Part shown: piece after piece, positions 42,967 to 52,018 of the stretch | Position numbering within the stretch: the stretch's first letter is position 1 | Layout of the letters: every line of letters starts with the position of its first letter | Assembly (NCBI GenBank): GCA_022842065.1 | Contig: JALHQH010000006.1 | Coordinates: 87,447-139,464, forward strand | Length of the DNA stretch: 52,018 nt | Reading direction: 5' to 3' | Source of the DNA: Caldilineaceae bacterium | GTDB lineage: Bacteria; Chloroflexota; Anaerolineae; Caldilineales; Caldilineaceae | Translations under genes and position numbers: made by a program | Notes under the pieces: model-generated | Database searches by the model: none | The model's input: only the letters and a program-made list of their open reading frames with translations | Told to the model about the DNA's origin: nothing

Positions 42967-45900
42967 ATGAGCAGTACAGACCAACCGTCGCGCCGTTTTG
43001 CTAAGCCAGTGTTCTACCTTACGTTATTCTTTATAGTCATGATTGTTGCCAGTTTTGGGTGGCAAGCACAAAGTTCGGCGATGTCGTTGGCACGACCAGC
43101 AGCCATCCCAACGAATCCGCCCATTGGTTTTGGCGTCGATATTGAAAAATATATCGATGCCAGCGCGAAAGACGCCGAATCAGGCAAGGCTTTTGCCGGG
43201 CAGGATTTGACCTTCTATTTAGAGATCCGCAATACCACCGATGCAGTAATGTTTGTACACGTTACAGATCCACGCTGTAGCCTGGATTTGCTCGTAGATG
43301 GCAGTGGGCCAAACCCAGCGACACCCGTCAGTGGTGATATCAACAACAACTATATGTTGGAGCCGACCGAAGTTTGGACGGTACCCTGCACCATCCCCGG
43401 CAGCAACGTCCAAACCGATTTTACGAATATCGCGGTCGTCGAAACGTGCGCTGTCGATCTAATACAGCTCGAGTGTGGCGTAACGAGCTTCCGTGATGAT
43501 GATCGCTTCCAAGTTGATGTGATTAACCCCACCATTTATCTGGAAAAGTCGCCGCGTACCCAAACGGTGTTAGCCAACCAAACCGCCCATTTTGATCTCT
43601 ATGTCGAAAATACTGGGGACCAGCAGTTGACCGATATTATCCTGGTCGATCCGCTCTGTACCCGTGGCCCGCTCCGCCAACCGGATAGAATTGGGAACAA
43701 TGACGCTAACCTGGATGTTGGCGAGCGCTGGCACTATCAATGTACGGTGCCCGTCATCACCAACGACTTAGTCAATGAAGCCAGCGTAAGTGCCTACCAT
43801 CCCGCTACTAACAAGCGCGTTAGCGACGAGGAAAGCGCCTATGTGGATGTTGTGCAGCCAAGCATTAACCTGAAAAAGATCCTGGAAACACAACTTGTGC
43901 GCCAAGGGGAGGATGCGGTCTTTAGACTAGAAGTTGAGAATCGCAGCGACCAACCTTTGACGAATGTGCTCCTGACGGACGACCAATGCGATACTGCCCT
44001 CACCACGCCGGAAAGTGGTGATAACGCGCCATTAACGACACTTGACCCAGGTGAAATCTGGATCTATCGCTGCACGGTCTTTGACGCGATGGACGATTTT
44101 ACCAACCATGCTTTAGTCACCGCCCGCCATCCGCTGACCCCCACGGTCAGCGACCAAAGCAGTGCGGCGGTCGATGTGCTCAGCCCCGGCATTGACCTGG
44201 AAAAATCAGGACCACAGTTAGTCACCCGCGGCACGAATGTGCAATTCACATTGGAAGTACAAAACACCGGCGAGGCAGCTCTCTACAATGTCGCTGTCGC
44301 CGACCCAACGTGTGGGTCATTGACCGGCCCGGGGGCCAGCGATGGCGGCGTTGTCGGCACACTGGAAGCCGGCGAGATCTGGATCTTCCAATGTACGGCC
44401 GCCAATGCGTTGGCCGACTTTACCAACTATGCGTCGGTCACAGCAAATGATGACCCAAACATTCTCCTGGGCAATCAGTTACAAGATGATGACATCCTTG
44501 ATGTTCGCGTTGTCAACCCACGCATCTTCTTGGAAAAATTGCCCAAAACCGCCAATGTGTTGCAAGGCACAAATGTTGACTTTACCCTCAACGTGCGCAA
44601 CTTGGGCGATCAGAATCTGACCATCACCAGCTTTAGCGATCCGCTGTGTAGCGCGCCGCCAGCCTATGTCAGCGGCGATGATGGCGATCAACGATTAGAG
44701 CCGAGCGAAATTTGGCAATATCGCTGTACGGTCATCAATGTCCAGGCCGACTTTACCAATGTGGCTGTGGTCAACGCCCGCGATCCGAATGGGATTGACG
44801 TGCAAGACGAAGAGACGGCCAAAATCAACGTGGTCAACGCCGGGCTAGATGTCACAAAAATCGCTAATACCCCTCAGATTTTCAAGGGGCAGACAGCAAC
44901 TTTTACCATCAAGGTAAAGAATAGCGGTGCCGAAGCCTTGGGCAATGTCGATATTATTGATGCCCAATGTGGGAATAACGCCCGTTGGACCGCCCATCTC
45001 AATCCGACCGATCTATCTGATTCCCCCGACAGCGGCGATACGGGAACCGCCGGAATCCTCTCCGTTGGGGAAGAGTGGACCTATAACTGCTCGATCCCCA
45101 ATGCAGTTGCTGACTTCACGAACACGGCCCGTGTCACCGCCCGCGAAGTGGCGACCAGTCTAACCGTGGAACACAGTGACAGTGCCAGTGTGGATGTGCG
45201 CAACCCCGGCATCAATGTGGAAAAGAGCACCACCACCCCTGTTGTGGCGCAAGGGGCGACGGTCACCTTCCAGATCATCGTGCAAAACACGGGGGAGAGC
45301 ACCCTTTCCAACATTAGCCTGAACGATGCACTCTGCGTCGGTGGCAAACCAACGCCGATCTTTGGCGGCATTGGCGATTTGCCCCCCACCGTCAAGTGGC
45401 AATACGAATGTGTGGTTGCCAATGTGCAGAACGACTTTAACAACACGGTGACCGTGCAAGCCGAAGACCCCGCCGACAACATCGTCAACCACAGCGCCAC
45501 CGCACGCGTCGATGTCGTCAGCCCTGAGATCGATCTGGAGAAGACACCCGAAAATCAGACGATTCTGGCTGGTGCGGATGCCATTTTCACCCTACGCATC
45601 AAGAACACGGGCGATCTGGTACTGCACAATATCGTCCTGACCGATGCCTTCTGCAATGGTGGCGCACCGGTGTTGGTCAGCAAGGGTGACAATGATGGGG
45701 GTAACCTGCTCAGTCCGGACGAACTCTGGATCTATGGCTGTGTACGCAGCAGCGTGCAGGCCGACTTCACCAATACAGCCTCTGTCACGGCGCTCGACCC
45801 CGCCAACAGAGCCGTCAGCGATAGTGAACAGGCGTTGGTCAATGTGATCCAGCCGAGCCTGACCTTGAACAAACGCGCAGAACCGCCAACCGTGCTCAAG

Positions 45901-47856
45901 GGCGGTACGGTCAACTTCTTCCTGGATGTTACCAACAGCGGTGATGCCAATTTGACGCCCGTTACCGTCAGCGATCCGCTCTGTAACGCCGCTCCCACGT
46001 TGACTAGCGGTGACAGCAACAACGACGGCAAACTCAATCCCGGCGAGACTTGGACCTATAGCTGTGCCCGGACGAATGTAGTCGAAGACTTTAGCAACTT
46101 TGCGTCGGTGGCCTTTGCCGATGAAACCGGCAATCAGTTGATCCGCACCGACCGGGCCAGCGTTGATGTGATCAATGGCGGCATTGACATTGAGAAGAGT
46201 GCTGACAATACCACGGTCCTTAAAGGCCAAAGTGTCAAATTTACGCTCAACGTGCTCAACACCGGCGAAGTACCGTTGACAATTACCGAGATCAGCGATC
46301 CGCTCTGTGACGCAGCACCGGCACTAGCCAACCAAGGCAATGGCGACGCCACGCTAGATCTTAACGAAAGCTGGCGCTACACCTGTACAAGCAGCAATGT
46401 GCAGAGCAACTTTACCAATGTTGCCGCGGTCACCGGGGTGGATGCGAATAATAACACGGTCACGGACGTAGATGATCTCCGCATCACCGTCCTCAACCCC
46501 GCTATTGATCTGGAAAAGACGCCCGAATTCCAAGCAGTCTTACAAGGCACAACGGCGGTGTTCGAGCTCGAAGTGCGCAACATTGGTGACCAGGTGCTCA
46601 CTAACGTGAATCTACAGGATGCCCAATGCACCACGTTAAGCTTCCTGGGTGGCGATGCCAATGACGATAGCAAATTGCAAACCACGGAAGTCTGGCGTTA
46701 CCGCTGTTTGGTGACCAATGTCACACGTAGCTTCACCAACAGCGCCAGCGTTAGCGCCAAAGATGGCAATGGCAACACTGTCAGCGACAATGAAGAGGCT
46801 GAAGTTGAGGTGGTTGATCCAGGCATTGATCTGCAAAAGACGGCCAATCAGTCCACCATCAACAAAGGGGCAACGGCCAGCTTCACCATCATCGTGCGCA
46901 ACAGCGGCGACCAGGTGCTGACCGTGACGACAGTCAGCGACCCGCTCTGTGATGACGATCCGGTCTATGTGGGCGGCGACACCAACAACAACACCAAGCT
47001 CGACCTGACCGAATTCTGGATCTACACCTGTGGCACTGCCGATGTACAGGCGGACTTTACCAATACCGCAACGGTCACGGCCAAAGATGCGAACAACATT
47101 ACCGTTTCATCGAGTGATACCGCAGCCATCGATGTCATCAACCCCGGGATCGATCTGGAGAAGAGTGCGATCAATCAGAGCGTACAGCAAGGCCAAAACG
47201 CGGCCTTTGCCCTCTCCGTCCGCAATACCGGCCAGGCCGATCTGACTAACATTGTTTTGACGGATGCGCTCTGTGACATCGGCCCCGAATATGTCGCCTT
47301 CACCGGTATCGGCAATGGCAATGTCGATAACATCCTCCAACCGGGCGAAGTCTGGATCTACAGCTGTATCGTGCTCAATGTGCAAGAAGATCTGCGCAAT
47401 GAAGCCACGGTCACGGCCAAGGATGGCGTTGGCAACACCGTCAGCGACCAGGATCAAGCCACGGTTGAAGTCGTCAAGCTGGGCATGAACATCAAGCTAG
47501 AGGCCAGCTCACTGCTCGTCGACAGCGGTGACGAGGTGAAATTCACCATTGTGCTGCGCAACACCGGCGAAGAAGCGCTGCGCGGGGTCGAAGTCAAAGC
47601 GGACACCTGCACACCGGTCTATCGCAGTGGCGATACCAACAACGACCAGATCTTGCAGACGACCGAAACCTGGGTCTATGACTGCAACTTGGGCGCTGTC
47701 ACCGGGGCCTCCGTCACTTCAACCGTCACGGTTACGGCCCAGGATGAAAGTGGCATTCGCCTGGTCAGCCAAGACACAGTGGTCGTACGGACCCTCGATC
47801 CAGAGCAAGAGCCGGCACGCATTTTCTTCTGGCTGCCCCTGATCGACGGGCAATAG
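42967..47856 (+). CDS. Giant secreted protein of 14 DUF11/DUF7507-like repeats with paired cysteines
   Basis: 1629 residues. Export signal with helix about 14-36. From residue ~55 to ~1610 there are 14 repeats of ~110 residues with start (N/Q/S)PGIDLEKS..., then QG..A.FTL.V.NTGD..L, D(P/A).C, a loop ending .E.W.Y.C, and DFTN.A.V.A.D. Each repeat has exactly one cysteine before and one after the loop, so a disulfide per repeat is likely. At least seven loops fit an EF-hand pattern, e.g. GDSNNDGKLNPGETW. The C-terminus FFWLPLIDGQ resembles the ends of two other secreted proteins here. Such modules form stalks or surface layers; no enzyme is seen. The vWA protein follows 77 bp later, with a hairpin between them. 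Confidence 0.9.
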   Translation: MSSTDQPSRRFAKPVFYLTLFFIVMIVASFGWQAQSSAMSLARPAAIPTNPPIGFGVDIEKYIDASAKDAESGKAFAGQDLTFYLEIRNTTDAVMFVHVTDPRCSLDLLVDGSGPNPATPVSGDINNNYMLEPTEVWTVPCTIPGSNVQTDFTNIAVVETCAVDLIQLECGVTSFRDDDRFQVDVINPTIYLEKSPRTQTVLANQTAHFDLYVENTGDQQLTDIILVDPLCTRGPLRQPDRIGNNDANLDVGERWHYQCTVPVITNDLVNEASVSAYHPATNKRVSDEESAYVDVVQPSINLKKILETQLVRQGEDAVFRLEVENRSDQPLTNVLLTDDQCDTALTTPESGDNAPLTTLDPGEIWIYRCTVFDAMDDFTNHALVTARHPLTPTVSDQSSAAVDVLSPGIDLEKSGPQLVTRGTNVQFTLEVQNTGEAALYNVAVADPTCGSLTGPGASDGGVVGTLEAGEIWIFQCTAANALADFTNYASVTANDDPNILLGNQLQDDDILDVRVVNPRIFLEKLPKTANVLQGTNVDFTLNVRNLGDQNLTITSFSDPLCSAPPAYVSGDDGDQRLEPSEIWQYRCTVINVQADFTNVAVVNARDPNGIDVQDEETAKINVVNAGLDVTKIANTPQIFKGQTATFTIKVKNSGAEALGNVDIIDAQCGNNARWTAHLNPTDLSDSPDSGDTGTAGILSVGEEWTYNCSIPNAVADFTNTARVTAREVATSLTVEHSDSASVDVRNPGINVEKSTTTPVVAQGATVTFQIIVQNTGESTLSNISLNDALCVGGKPTPIFGGIGDLPPTVKWQYECVVANVQNDFNNTVTVQAEDPADNIVNHSATARVDVVSPEIDLEKTPENQTILAGADAIFTLRIKNTGDLVLHNIVLTDAFCNGGAPVLVSKGDNDGGNLLSPDELWIYGCVRSSVQADFTNTASVTALDPANRAVSDSEQALVNVIQPSLTLNKRAEPPTVLKGGTVNFFLDVTNSGDANLTPVTVSDPLCNAAPTLTSGDSNNDGKLNPGETWTYSCARTNVVEDFSNFASVAFADETGNQLIRTDRASVDVINGGIDIEKSADNTTVLKGQSVKFTLNVLNTGEVPLTITEISDPLCDAAPALANQGNGDATLDLNESWRYTCTSSNVQSNFTNVAAVTGVDANNNTVTDVDDLRITVLNPAIDLEKTPEFQAVLQGTTAVFELEVRNIGDQVLTNVNLQDAQCTTLSFLGGDANDDSKLQTTEVWRYRCLVTNVTRSFTNSASVSAKDGNGNTVSDNEEAEVEVVDPGIDLQKTANQSTINKGATASFTIIVRNSGDQVLTVTTVSDPLCDDDPVYVGGDTNNNTKLDLTEFWIYTCGTADVQADFTNTATVTAKDANNITVSSSDTAAIDVINPGIDLEKSAINQSVQQGQNAAFALSVRNTGQADLTNIVLTDALCDIGPEYVAFTGIGNGNVDNILQPGEVWIYSCIVLNVQEDLRNEATVTAKDGVGNTVSDQDQATVEVVKLGMNIKLEASSLLVDSGDEVKFTIVLRNTGEEALRGVEVKADTCTPVYRSGDTNNDQILQTTETWVYDCNLGAVTGASVTSTVTVTAQDESGIRLVSQDTVVVRTLDPEQEPARIFFWLPLIDGQ

Positions 47857-47863
47857 TTCATTC

Positions 47864-47912
47864 AACAACTAATGGAAAACAATTAATAATTAATTGTTTT
47901 CCATTAGTTGTT
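47864..47912. repeat. 23-bp perfect hairpin between the two giant genes
   Basis: Arms 47864-47886 and 47890-47912, loop TAA. Core word TAATTAATTGTT is shared with 34033-34084, and ATTAATGGAAAAC with 32101. It may attenuate or protect the upstream message; AAGGAGGT follows at 47923-47930. Confidence 0.75.
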
Positions 47913-47933
47913 AGCAAGCGTTAAGGAGGTCCC

Positions 47934-50900
47934 ATGTCCTCACCCTGCGGTCGGCCCCTGCCGCCGCGCTCTTTTCAACCACTTTTCCCGCAGCACCAAA
48001 CTGTGCAGCAAGGGCTGCGCAGTTTGGTGCTGGGCGCGCTCTTGATCCTGCTGGTGCTGGGGGCAGGGCAGTTGCCACTGCACGCGCAGTCGCCCCTGCC
48101 AAGTGCCAATCCCGATCTCAGCCCAGCCTGTGGCTTAGATGTCACCTTAATTCTCGATGAATCTGGCTCCGTCGGCCAAGATGCGCAGACGGTGCGCGCC
48201 GGCGCGCGTGCGCTGCTGACCAGCCTGGCCGATACCGGTTCGCGCGTGGCGCTAATCGAGTTCAATGCGCAGGCGCGCGCGCCCCTAGGGGCCAACTACC
48301 TAGCCGTCACCACTGGTCCGGGCGGTACCCTGAGCCCCGGCGGCGCTTTTGACACCTATCTCAACAGCGGCTACAACCCGACTGATGCCACCAACTGGGA
48401 TGGGGCGCTAACCCTGGCGGCGACGATCAACGCCAACCACGGCGCGGCCGAACTGGTCATCTTCTTTACCGATGGGAATCCCAACGTCTATGTCACGCCG
48501 GAGGGAAACAATCTGCCGGGCGATGCCATCACGGCACGCGACGAAGCCATTGGCGCGGCCAACGCACTCAAGGGCCAAGGCTCCCATCTCTTTGCGCTTG
48601 GCGTGGGCAACGTTAACACCGCCAATCTGATCCTGGTCTCCGGGCCGGATCAATACCCGCAGGCCAATCTGCCTTTCCGCCAATCCGATTACACGCTGAT
48701 CACCTTTGACCAATTCATTCCCACCCTGCGCACCATTGCCTACAACCTCTGCACCCCCTATCTCACCTTGACCAAACTGGTCGATGAGGCCGATGGCGCG
48801 GGCTACCAAGGTGCGAGTGGATGGTACTTTAGCAGCACCGTACAGGTCAGCCAAACAGGCCAACCAGCCACGGCCTACGAATGGCTCTCGCCCATGCCAG
48901 GGACGACCAGTCAACTGGGGCAAAGCCAAAGTGCCGTGACGGATCAAACCGGGCGCGCCCAATGGCAGTGGTCACCCGGCACCGTCAACACGCCCCAACC
49001 GTGGGCATCGACCCTGCACTTGGCTGAAACAGCCCGCACCGGTTATCAATTTATCGACGCTAGTTGTCTGCGCCGCACCCTCGATCCACTCAATGATTTT
49101 GTTGAAAGTACCTTTACCCTGGCCGCCTTGCCCGCCACCCTGACCTATGGGCCCAACGATGTCATCAACTGCACCATCCGCAATGCACGAGTGGCCCTGA
49201 CTGTCGAGAAGACGGTGTTGCCGGCCAGCTTGGTCGAACCGGGGGGCGAGGTCACCTATAGTTATACCGTGCGCAACAGTGGGGCGGTCGATCTGCAACT
49301 ACTTTCGCTAGTGGACGCGCGCCTGCAAAATCTCAATGGGCAAGGCACGTGTCACTTTAATGCGCCGTTGCTGCTGACCCCAGGCGCGAGCTATCAATGC
49401 GCGGTGCAGACAAGCTTGGCTGGCAACGCCGGCACCCGCTTTGATGATAGCGTCGTTGCCACCGCAATGAGTGCCAACGGTCAGTTGACCGCCGGTGCGA
49501 ACACGCTGGTCACGCTCAGCGATGCCCTGCCCGTGGCCCTGGTCACCAAAACGGCGCAAACCACCGCGCTGCCGGAGCCAGGCGGGCCGGTCACCTTTGA
49601 CGTAACCGTGAGCAATTTGGGCAGCGCAGAAGCCCTCCAACTAACCGCTTTGCAGGACGCCCCCTATGGCGATATCACCCAGCCCAGCACGACAATCCTC
49701 GCCACGACCTGTGCCGTTGGTCAGAACCTGGCCCCCGCCGGCCAACCCAATGCCACCTACCGTTGCAGCTTCACGGCCAACGTGGTGGGCAATGCCGGTC
49801 TCTATCGCGACGAATTAACCGCGACCCTGCGCGATGACGAGAATAATACGATCAATCCCCAAGCTGCCGCCGTCGTTACCCTCACCGATGTGCCCTCCTC
49901 ACTGCGGGTCACCAAGGGCGCAACACCGTTGGTCGTGCCGGAACCAGGGGGGTTGGTCACCTTTGTGGTGCTGGTGGAGAATACCAGTGCGGTCGATCAG
50001 GTCACACTTCAGCAACTGCTCGACAGCCAACAGGGGCTGCTCAGCAGTGGTTGCACCGCCCAGCTACCCACCACGCTGGCCGTTGGGGCAAGTATCCAAT
50101 GTCTCTATCAAACGCAAATCCAGGGCAACCTGGGTGACAGCTACACCAACGCCTTGGTTGCCAGCGGCGTCGATGATGATGGCCAGCCGGTGAGTGACCA
50201 AGATCAGGTCACGATTGCCATCTCGAATGTCCCCTCGGCGTTGCTCGTCACTAAACAGGCCAGCCAGACCACGGCCCCAGAGCCAGGCGCGCCCATTACC
50301 TACACCGTGACGATCCGTAACAGCAGTCCGGCCGATCCAGTCACCATTACTGAAGTCACCGATAGTCTGCGCGCCGATGTGGCGACGACTTGCCGGCCAA
50401 GTATCCCTGCCGTCTTGGCCGTTGGGGCGACGATGCAATGCGTTTACACGCAAGCGGTCAGTGGCCCGGTGGGCGCGTTGGTGGTCAACCAATTCACCGC
50501 GCGCGGCCTTGATGATGATGGGCAGCGCTTGCTGGCCGGCGACCAGGAAGAGGTACGCATTGTTGATGTGCCCTCATCCCTGCAAGTCACTAAAAGTGCC
50601 ACGCCAAGCACCGTGCCGGAAACCGGCGGCGCGGTCACCTATGTGGTCACCATCAGGAATAGCAGTGCCGTCGATCAGGTGACCTTGCAGCAGGTAAGTG
50701 ACAACCGCTTTGGCGACATCACTGCCACCTGTTTACCCGCGCTGCCGGTGCGATTAAACCCGGCAGCAGCGGTGGCATGCACCTTCACGCGCACCGTCAC
50801 CGGCGATGTCGGCACCCCCCATGTCAGCAGTGCGACAGCGAGCGGCATCGATGATGATGGCTTCGCCGTCAGCGGGGCAAACGTGGCAATGGTCACCTTT

Positions 50901-51788
50901 CACGACGCGCGCCCAATCGTGACAATCAGCAAAACCGCAACGCCGGCTGCGGTCCTGGAAACGGGAGAGTTGGTCACCTTTGGCTTTGTGGTCCAGAATG
51001 GGGCAGAAGCGGTAACGCTGCTCACGTTGCAGGATTCGGTTTTTGGGGATCTCAATGGCCGCGGCAGTTGCACAACACCACAGGCCGTCCCGGCGAACGG
51101 CAGCTATCAGTGCAACTTTGTCACCACCATTGCCGGCTTCTTCGGGGTTGACCATCAGAACCAAGTGGTGGCCACGGCACAGGATAACGAAGGCAATGTG
51201 ACGACGGCCACGGCACAGATGACGGTGCGGCTGCTCGATGCCGCGCCCGATCTGCGTGTCACCAAAACCGACCGCTTATACCGCGACAATCCTAGCGATC
51301 CCGCCGACTATATCGGTCGCATCTCGCCGGGAGACACGCTCTCGTATACGATTGTCCTCCACAATGTCGGCAACCAGGGCGCGATCAACGTCGCCTTTGA
51401 TGATATGCCTGATCCGAATAGCCAGTTGATCGTCGGCAGCGTGCGCAGCAGTCGCGGCACGATTCGGATTGGCAATCGGGTGGGCGAAACCAAAGTGGTG
51501 GTTGATGTCGGCAATATTGGGGTTAATGAAACAGTCACCGTGCAATTTAGGGTACTCATCACCGAAGGCAGAGGGGTCAACGCGCTGCTTAATCAGGCCA
51601 CAATCATCAATTTTGATCCAGCCTTGCCAGGCGGGGCCAGCCAAACCCTCTCGGACGACCCAGACACGCCCGCGCCGAACGATGCAACGATCACCATTGT
51701 CAATATCCCGCCAACGAATGGGCCGGATGAGCCGGAACCAGAGTCTGGGCTGCCAAAACGCTTCTACTTGCCACTCATTGAAAGGTAG
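47934..51788 (+). CDS. Secreted von Willebrand A-domain protein with DUF11-like repeats
   Basis: 1284 residues. Helix 29-45 and HAQ (50-52) form the export signal. The vWA domain (about 65-245) has MIDAS residues D75, S77, S79 (DESGSVG) and D180 (FFTDG), so metal-dependent binding of a protein ligand is likely. A prealbumin-like beta domain follows (~275-415), then six repeats of ~115 residues (VTK.A....PEPGG.VT(Y/F).V.(V/I).N), most with a cysteine pair, and a final classical DUF11 repeat (SPGDTLSYTIVLHNVGNQGAINV). C-terminus KRFYLPLIER. A near-perfect Shine-Dalgarno AAGGAGGT lies 4 bases before ATG. With the previous gene it forms a likely two-gene surface unit; function in adhesion is inference. 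Confidence 0.9.
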   Translation: MSSPCGRPLPPRSFQPLFPQHQTVQQGLRSLVLGALLILLVLGAGQLPLHAQSPLPSANPDLSPACGLDVTLILDESGSVGQDAQTVRAGARALLTSLADTGSRVALIEFNAQARAPLGANYLAVTTGPGGTLSPGGAFDTYLNSGYNPTDATNWDGALTLAATINANHGAAELVIFFTDGNPNVYVTPEGNNLPGDAITARDEAIGAANALKGQGSHLFALGVGNVNTANLILVSGPDQYPQANLPFRQSDYTLITFDQFIPTLRTIAYNLCTPYLTLTKLVDEADGAGYQGASGWYFSSTVQVSQTGQPATAYEWLSPMPGTTSQLGQSQSAVTDQTGRAQWQWSPGTVNTPQPWASTLHLAETARTGYQFIDASCLRRTLDPLNDFVESTFTLAALPATLTYGPNDVINCTIRNARVALTVEKTVLPASLVEPGGEVTYSYTVRNSGAVDLQLLSLVDARLQNLNGQGTCHFNAPLLLTPGASYQCAVQTSLAGNAGTRFDDSVVATAMSANGQLTAGANTLVTLSDALPVALVTKTAQTTALPEPGGPVTFDVTVSNLGSAEALQLTALQDAPYGDITQPSTTILATTCAVGQNLAPAGQPNATYRCSFTANVVGNAGLYRDELTATLRDDENNTINPQAAAVVTLTDVPSSLRVTKGATPLVVPEPGGLVTFVVLVENTSAVDQVTLQQLLDSQQGLLSSGCTAQLPTTLAVGASIQCLYQTQIQGNLGDSYTNALVASGVDDDGQPVSDQDQVTIAISNVPSALLVTKQASQTTAPEPGAPITYTVTIRNSSPADPVTITEVTDSLRADVATTCRPSIPAVLAVGATMQCVYTQAVSGPVGALVVNQFTARGLDDDGQRLLAGDQEEVRIVDVPSSLQVTKSATPSTVPETGGAVTYVVTIRNSSAVDQVTLQQVSDNRFGDITATCLPALPVRLNPAAAVACTFTRTVTGDVGTPHVSSATASGIDDDGFAVSGANVAMVTFHDARPIVTISKTATPAAVLETGELVTFGFVVQNGAEAVTLLTLQDSVFGDLNGRGSCTTPQAVPANGSYQCNFVTTIAGFFGVDHQNQVVATAQDNEGNVTTATAQMTVRLLDAAPDLRVTKTDRLYRDNPSDPADYIGRISPGDTLSYTIVLHNVGNQGAINVAFDDMPDPNSQLIVGSVRSSRGTIRIGNRVGETKVVVDVGNIGVNETVTVQFRVLITEGRGVNALLNQATIINFDPALPGGASQTLSDDPDTPAPNDATITIVNIPPTNGPDEPEPESGLPKRFYLPLIER

Positions 51789-52018
51789 TGTTACGGCAAT
51801 TTTGCTGGGTTTTTCGTCCCAGCGGGACGAATGCTGCTTTTAAGCCAGTATAACTTAGGTAACACTGTACTAAGACACGGCGGCGTAAATACGCCAATAG
51901 CTTACCTGTGCACGCGTCGAGTACTCTCGTGGCCCTAGCTGGTCCGTGACCAGCGCTGGTCACGGACCAGCTAGGGCCACGGGAGTACTCGACAAGTGGA
52001 CGACTCTACCCGGGGTTT
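51789..52018. repeat. 3' spacer with hairpins and palindromic repeat copy 2
   Basis: AGTGTTAC near 51787 pairs with GTAACACT near 51859; within it TTCGTCCC and GGGACGAA form a hairpin after a T-rich stretch. Then 51916-51993 is a 78-bp palindrome without loop (38 of 39 pairs) containing GAGTACTC near both ends. Bases 51907-51955 match the minus strand of 18969-19017 at 47 of 49 positions. No gene seen to the window end. Confidence 0.8.

Noticed and set aside
51775..51963. 62-codon minus-strand frame at the window end
   Set aside because: It runs through the palindromic repeat and has no ribosome site.

Overview
The window looks like a chromosomal segment of a Chloroflexota bacterium, most likely of the Caldilineae/Anaerolineae/Ardenticatenia kind. 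The reasons are very long secreted proteins with Thr/Pro 'TPTAT' linkers, CARDB, DUF11-like and lamin-tail repeats, protein C-termini of the form (F/Y/W)LP-L/S-I/V, a PdtaS/PdtaR (ANTAR) pair, and strong core similarity of the metabolic genes to ordinary bacterial families. This is inference from protein style; no rRNA or tRNA gene is present. I saw no transposase, phage gene or CRISPR array.

Layout. 1-1653: 3' end of a secreted cadherin-like/Big-repeat protein. 1956-6722: a GAF-PAS hybrid histidine kinase, then the PdtaS-type kinase and the PdtaR-type REC-ANTAR RNA-binding regulator. 6729-12017: a tightly packed envelope glycosylation set (GT2 polyprenyl-phosphate sugar synthase, GT-C transferase, YfhO-like membrane protein). 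12162-16180: a small membrane protein behind a good sigma70-type promoter, then a 1181-residue lamin-tail protein with an inactive-looking PHP segment. 16321-18882 (minus): AEC permease, SDR, PaaG-like enoyl-CoA hydratase/isomerase. 19070-21243 (minus): SGNH hydrolase directly coupled to purF. 21439-22605: FxLYD lipoprotein. 22977-30797 (minus): 2606-residue subtilisin with 14-15 CARDB repeats. 30908-32083 (minus): purK. 32365-36064 (plus): peptide/nickel-type ABC transporter binding protein and two permeases without ATPases, followed by a Uma2 nuclease-like gene. 36648-42155 (minus): purE, GNAT acetyltransferase, plant-HPR1-like hydroxypyruvate reductase, citrate synthase, HflX. 42967-51788 (plus): two giant secreted repeat proteins (1629 and 1284 residues), the second with a von Willebrand A domain. 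51789-52018: palindromic repeat.

How the parts work together: three purine genes (purF, purK, purE) lie on the minus strand but apart from each other; citrate synthase and hydroxypyruvate reductase are central metabolism; the rest is mainly cell surface (secreted protease, lipoproteins, adhesin-like proteins, glycosylation) plus signalling.

The most unusual material is not in the genes but between them. Most of the longer intergenic gaps carry a long, often perfect inverted repeat. Several fall into families: a structured element at 22664-22818 and 37209-37331 with a compensatory base-pair change; a GAGTACTC-containing palindrome at 18911-19050 and 51907-51993; a cloverleaf-like element at 40525-40700; and spacers built from short iterated words that are then inverted (30.8, 34.0, 35.1, 39.1, 40.5 and 47.9 kb). 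In the proteins, the 14 repeats of the 1629-residue protein each carry one cysteine pair around an EF-hand-like loop, and three secreted proteins share a C-terminal motif that may be a sorting or anchoring signal.
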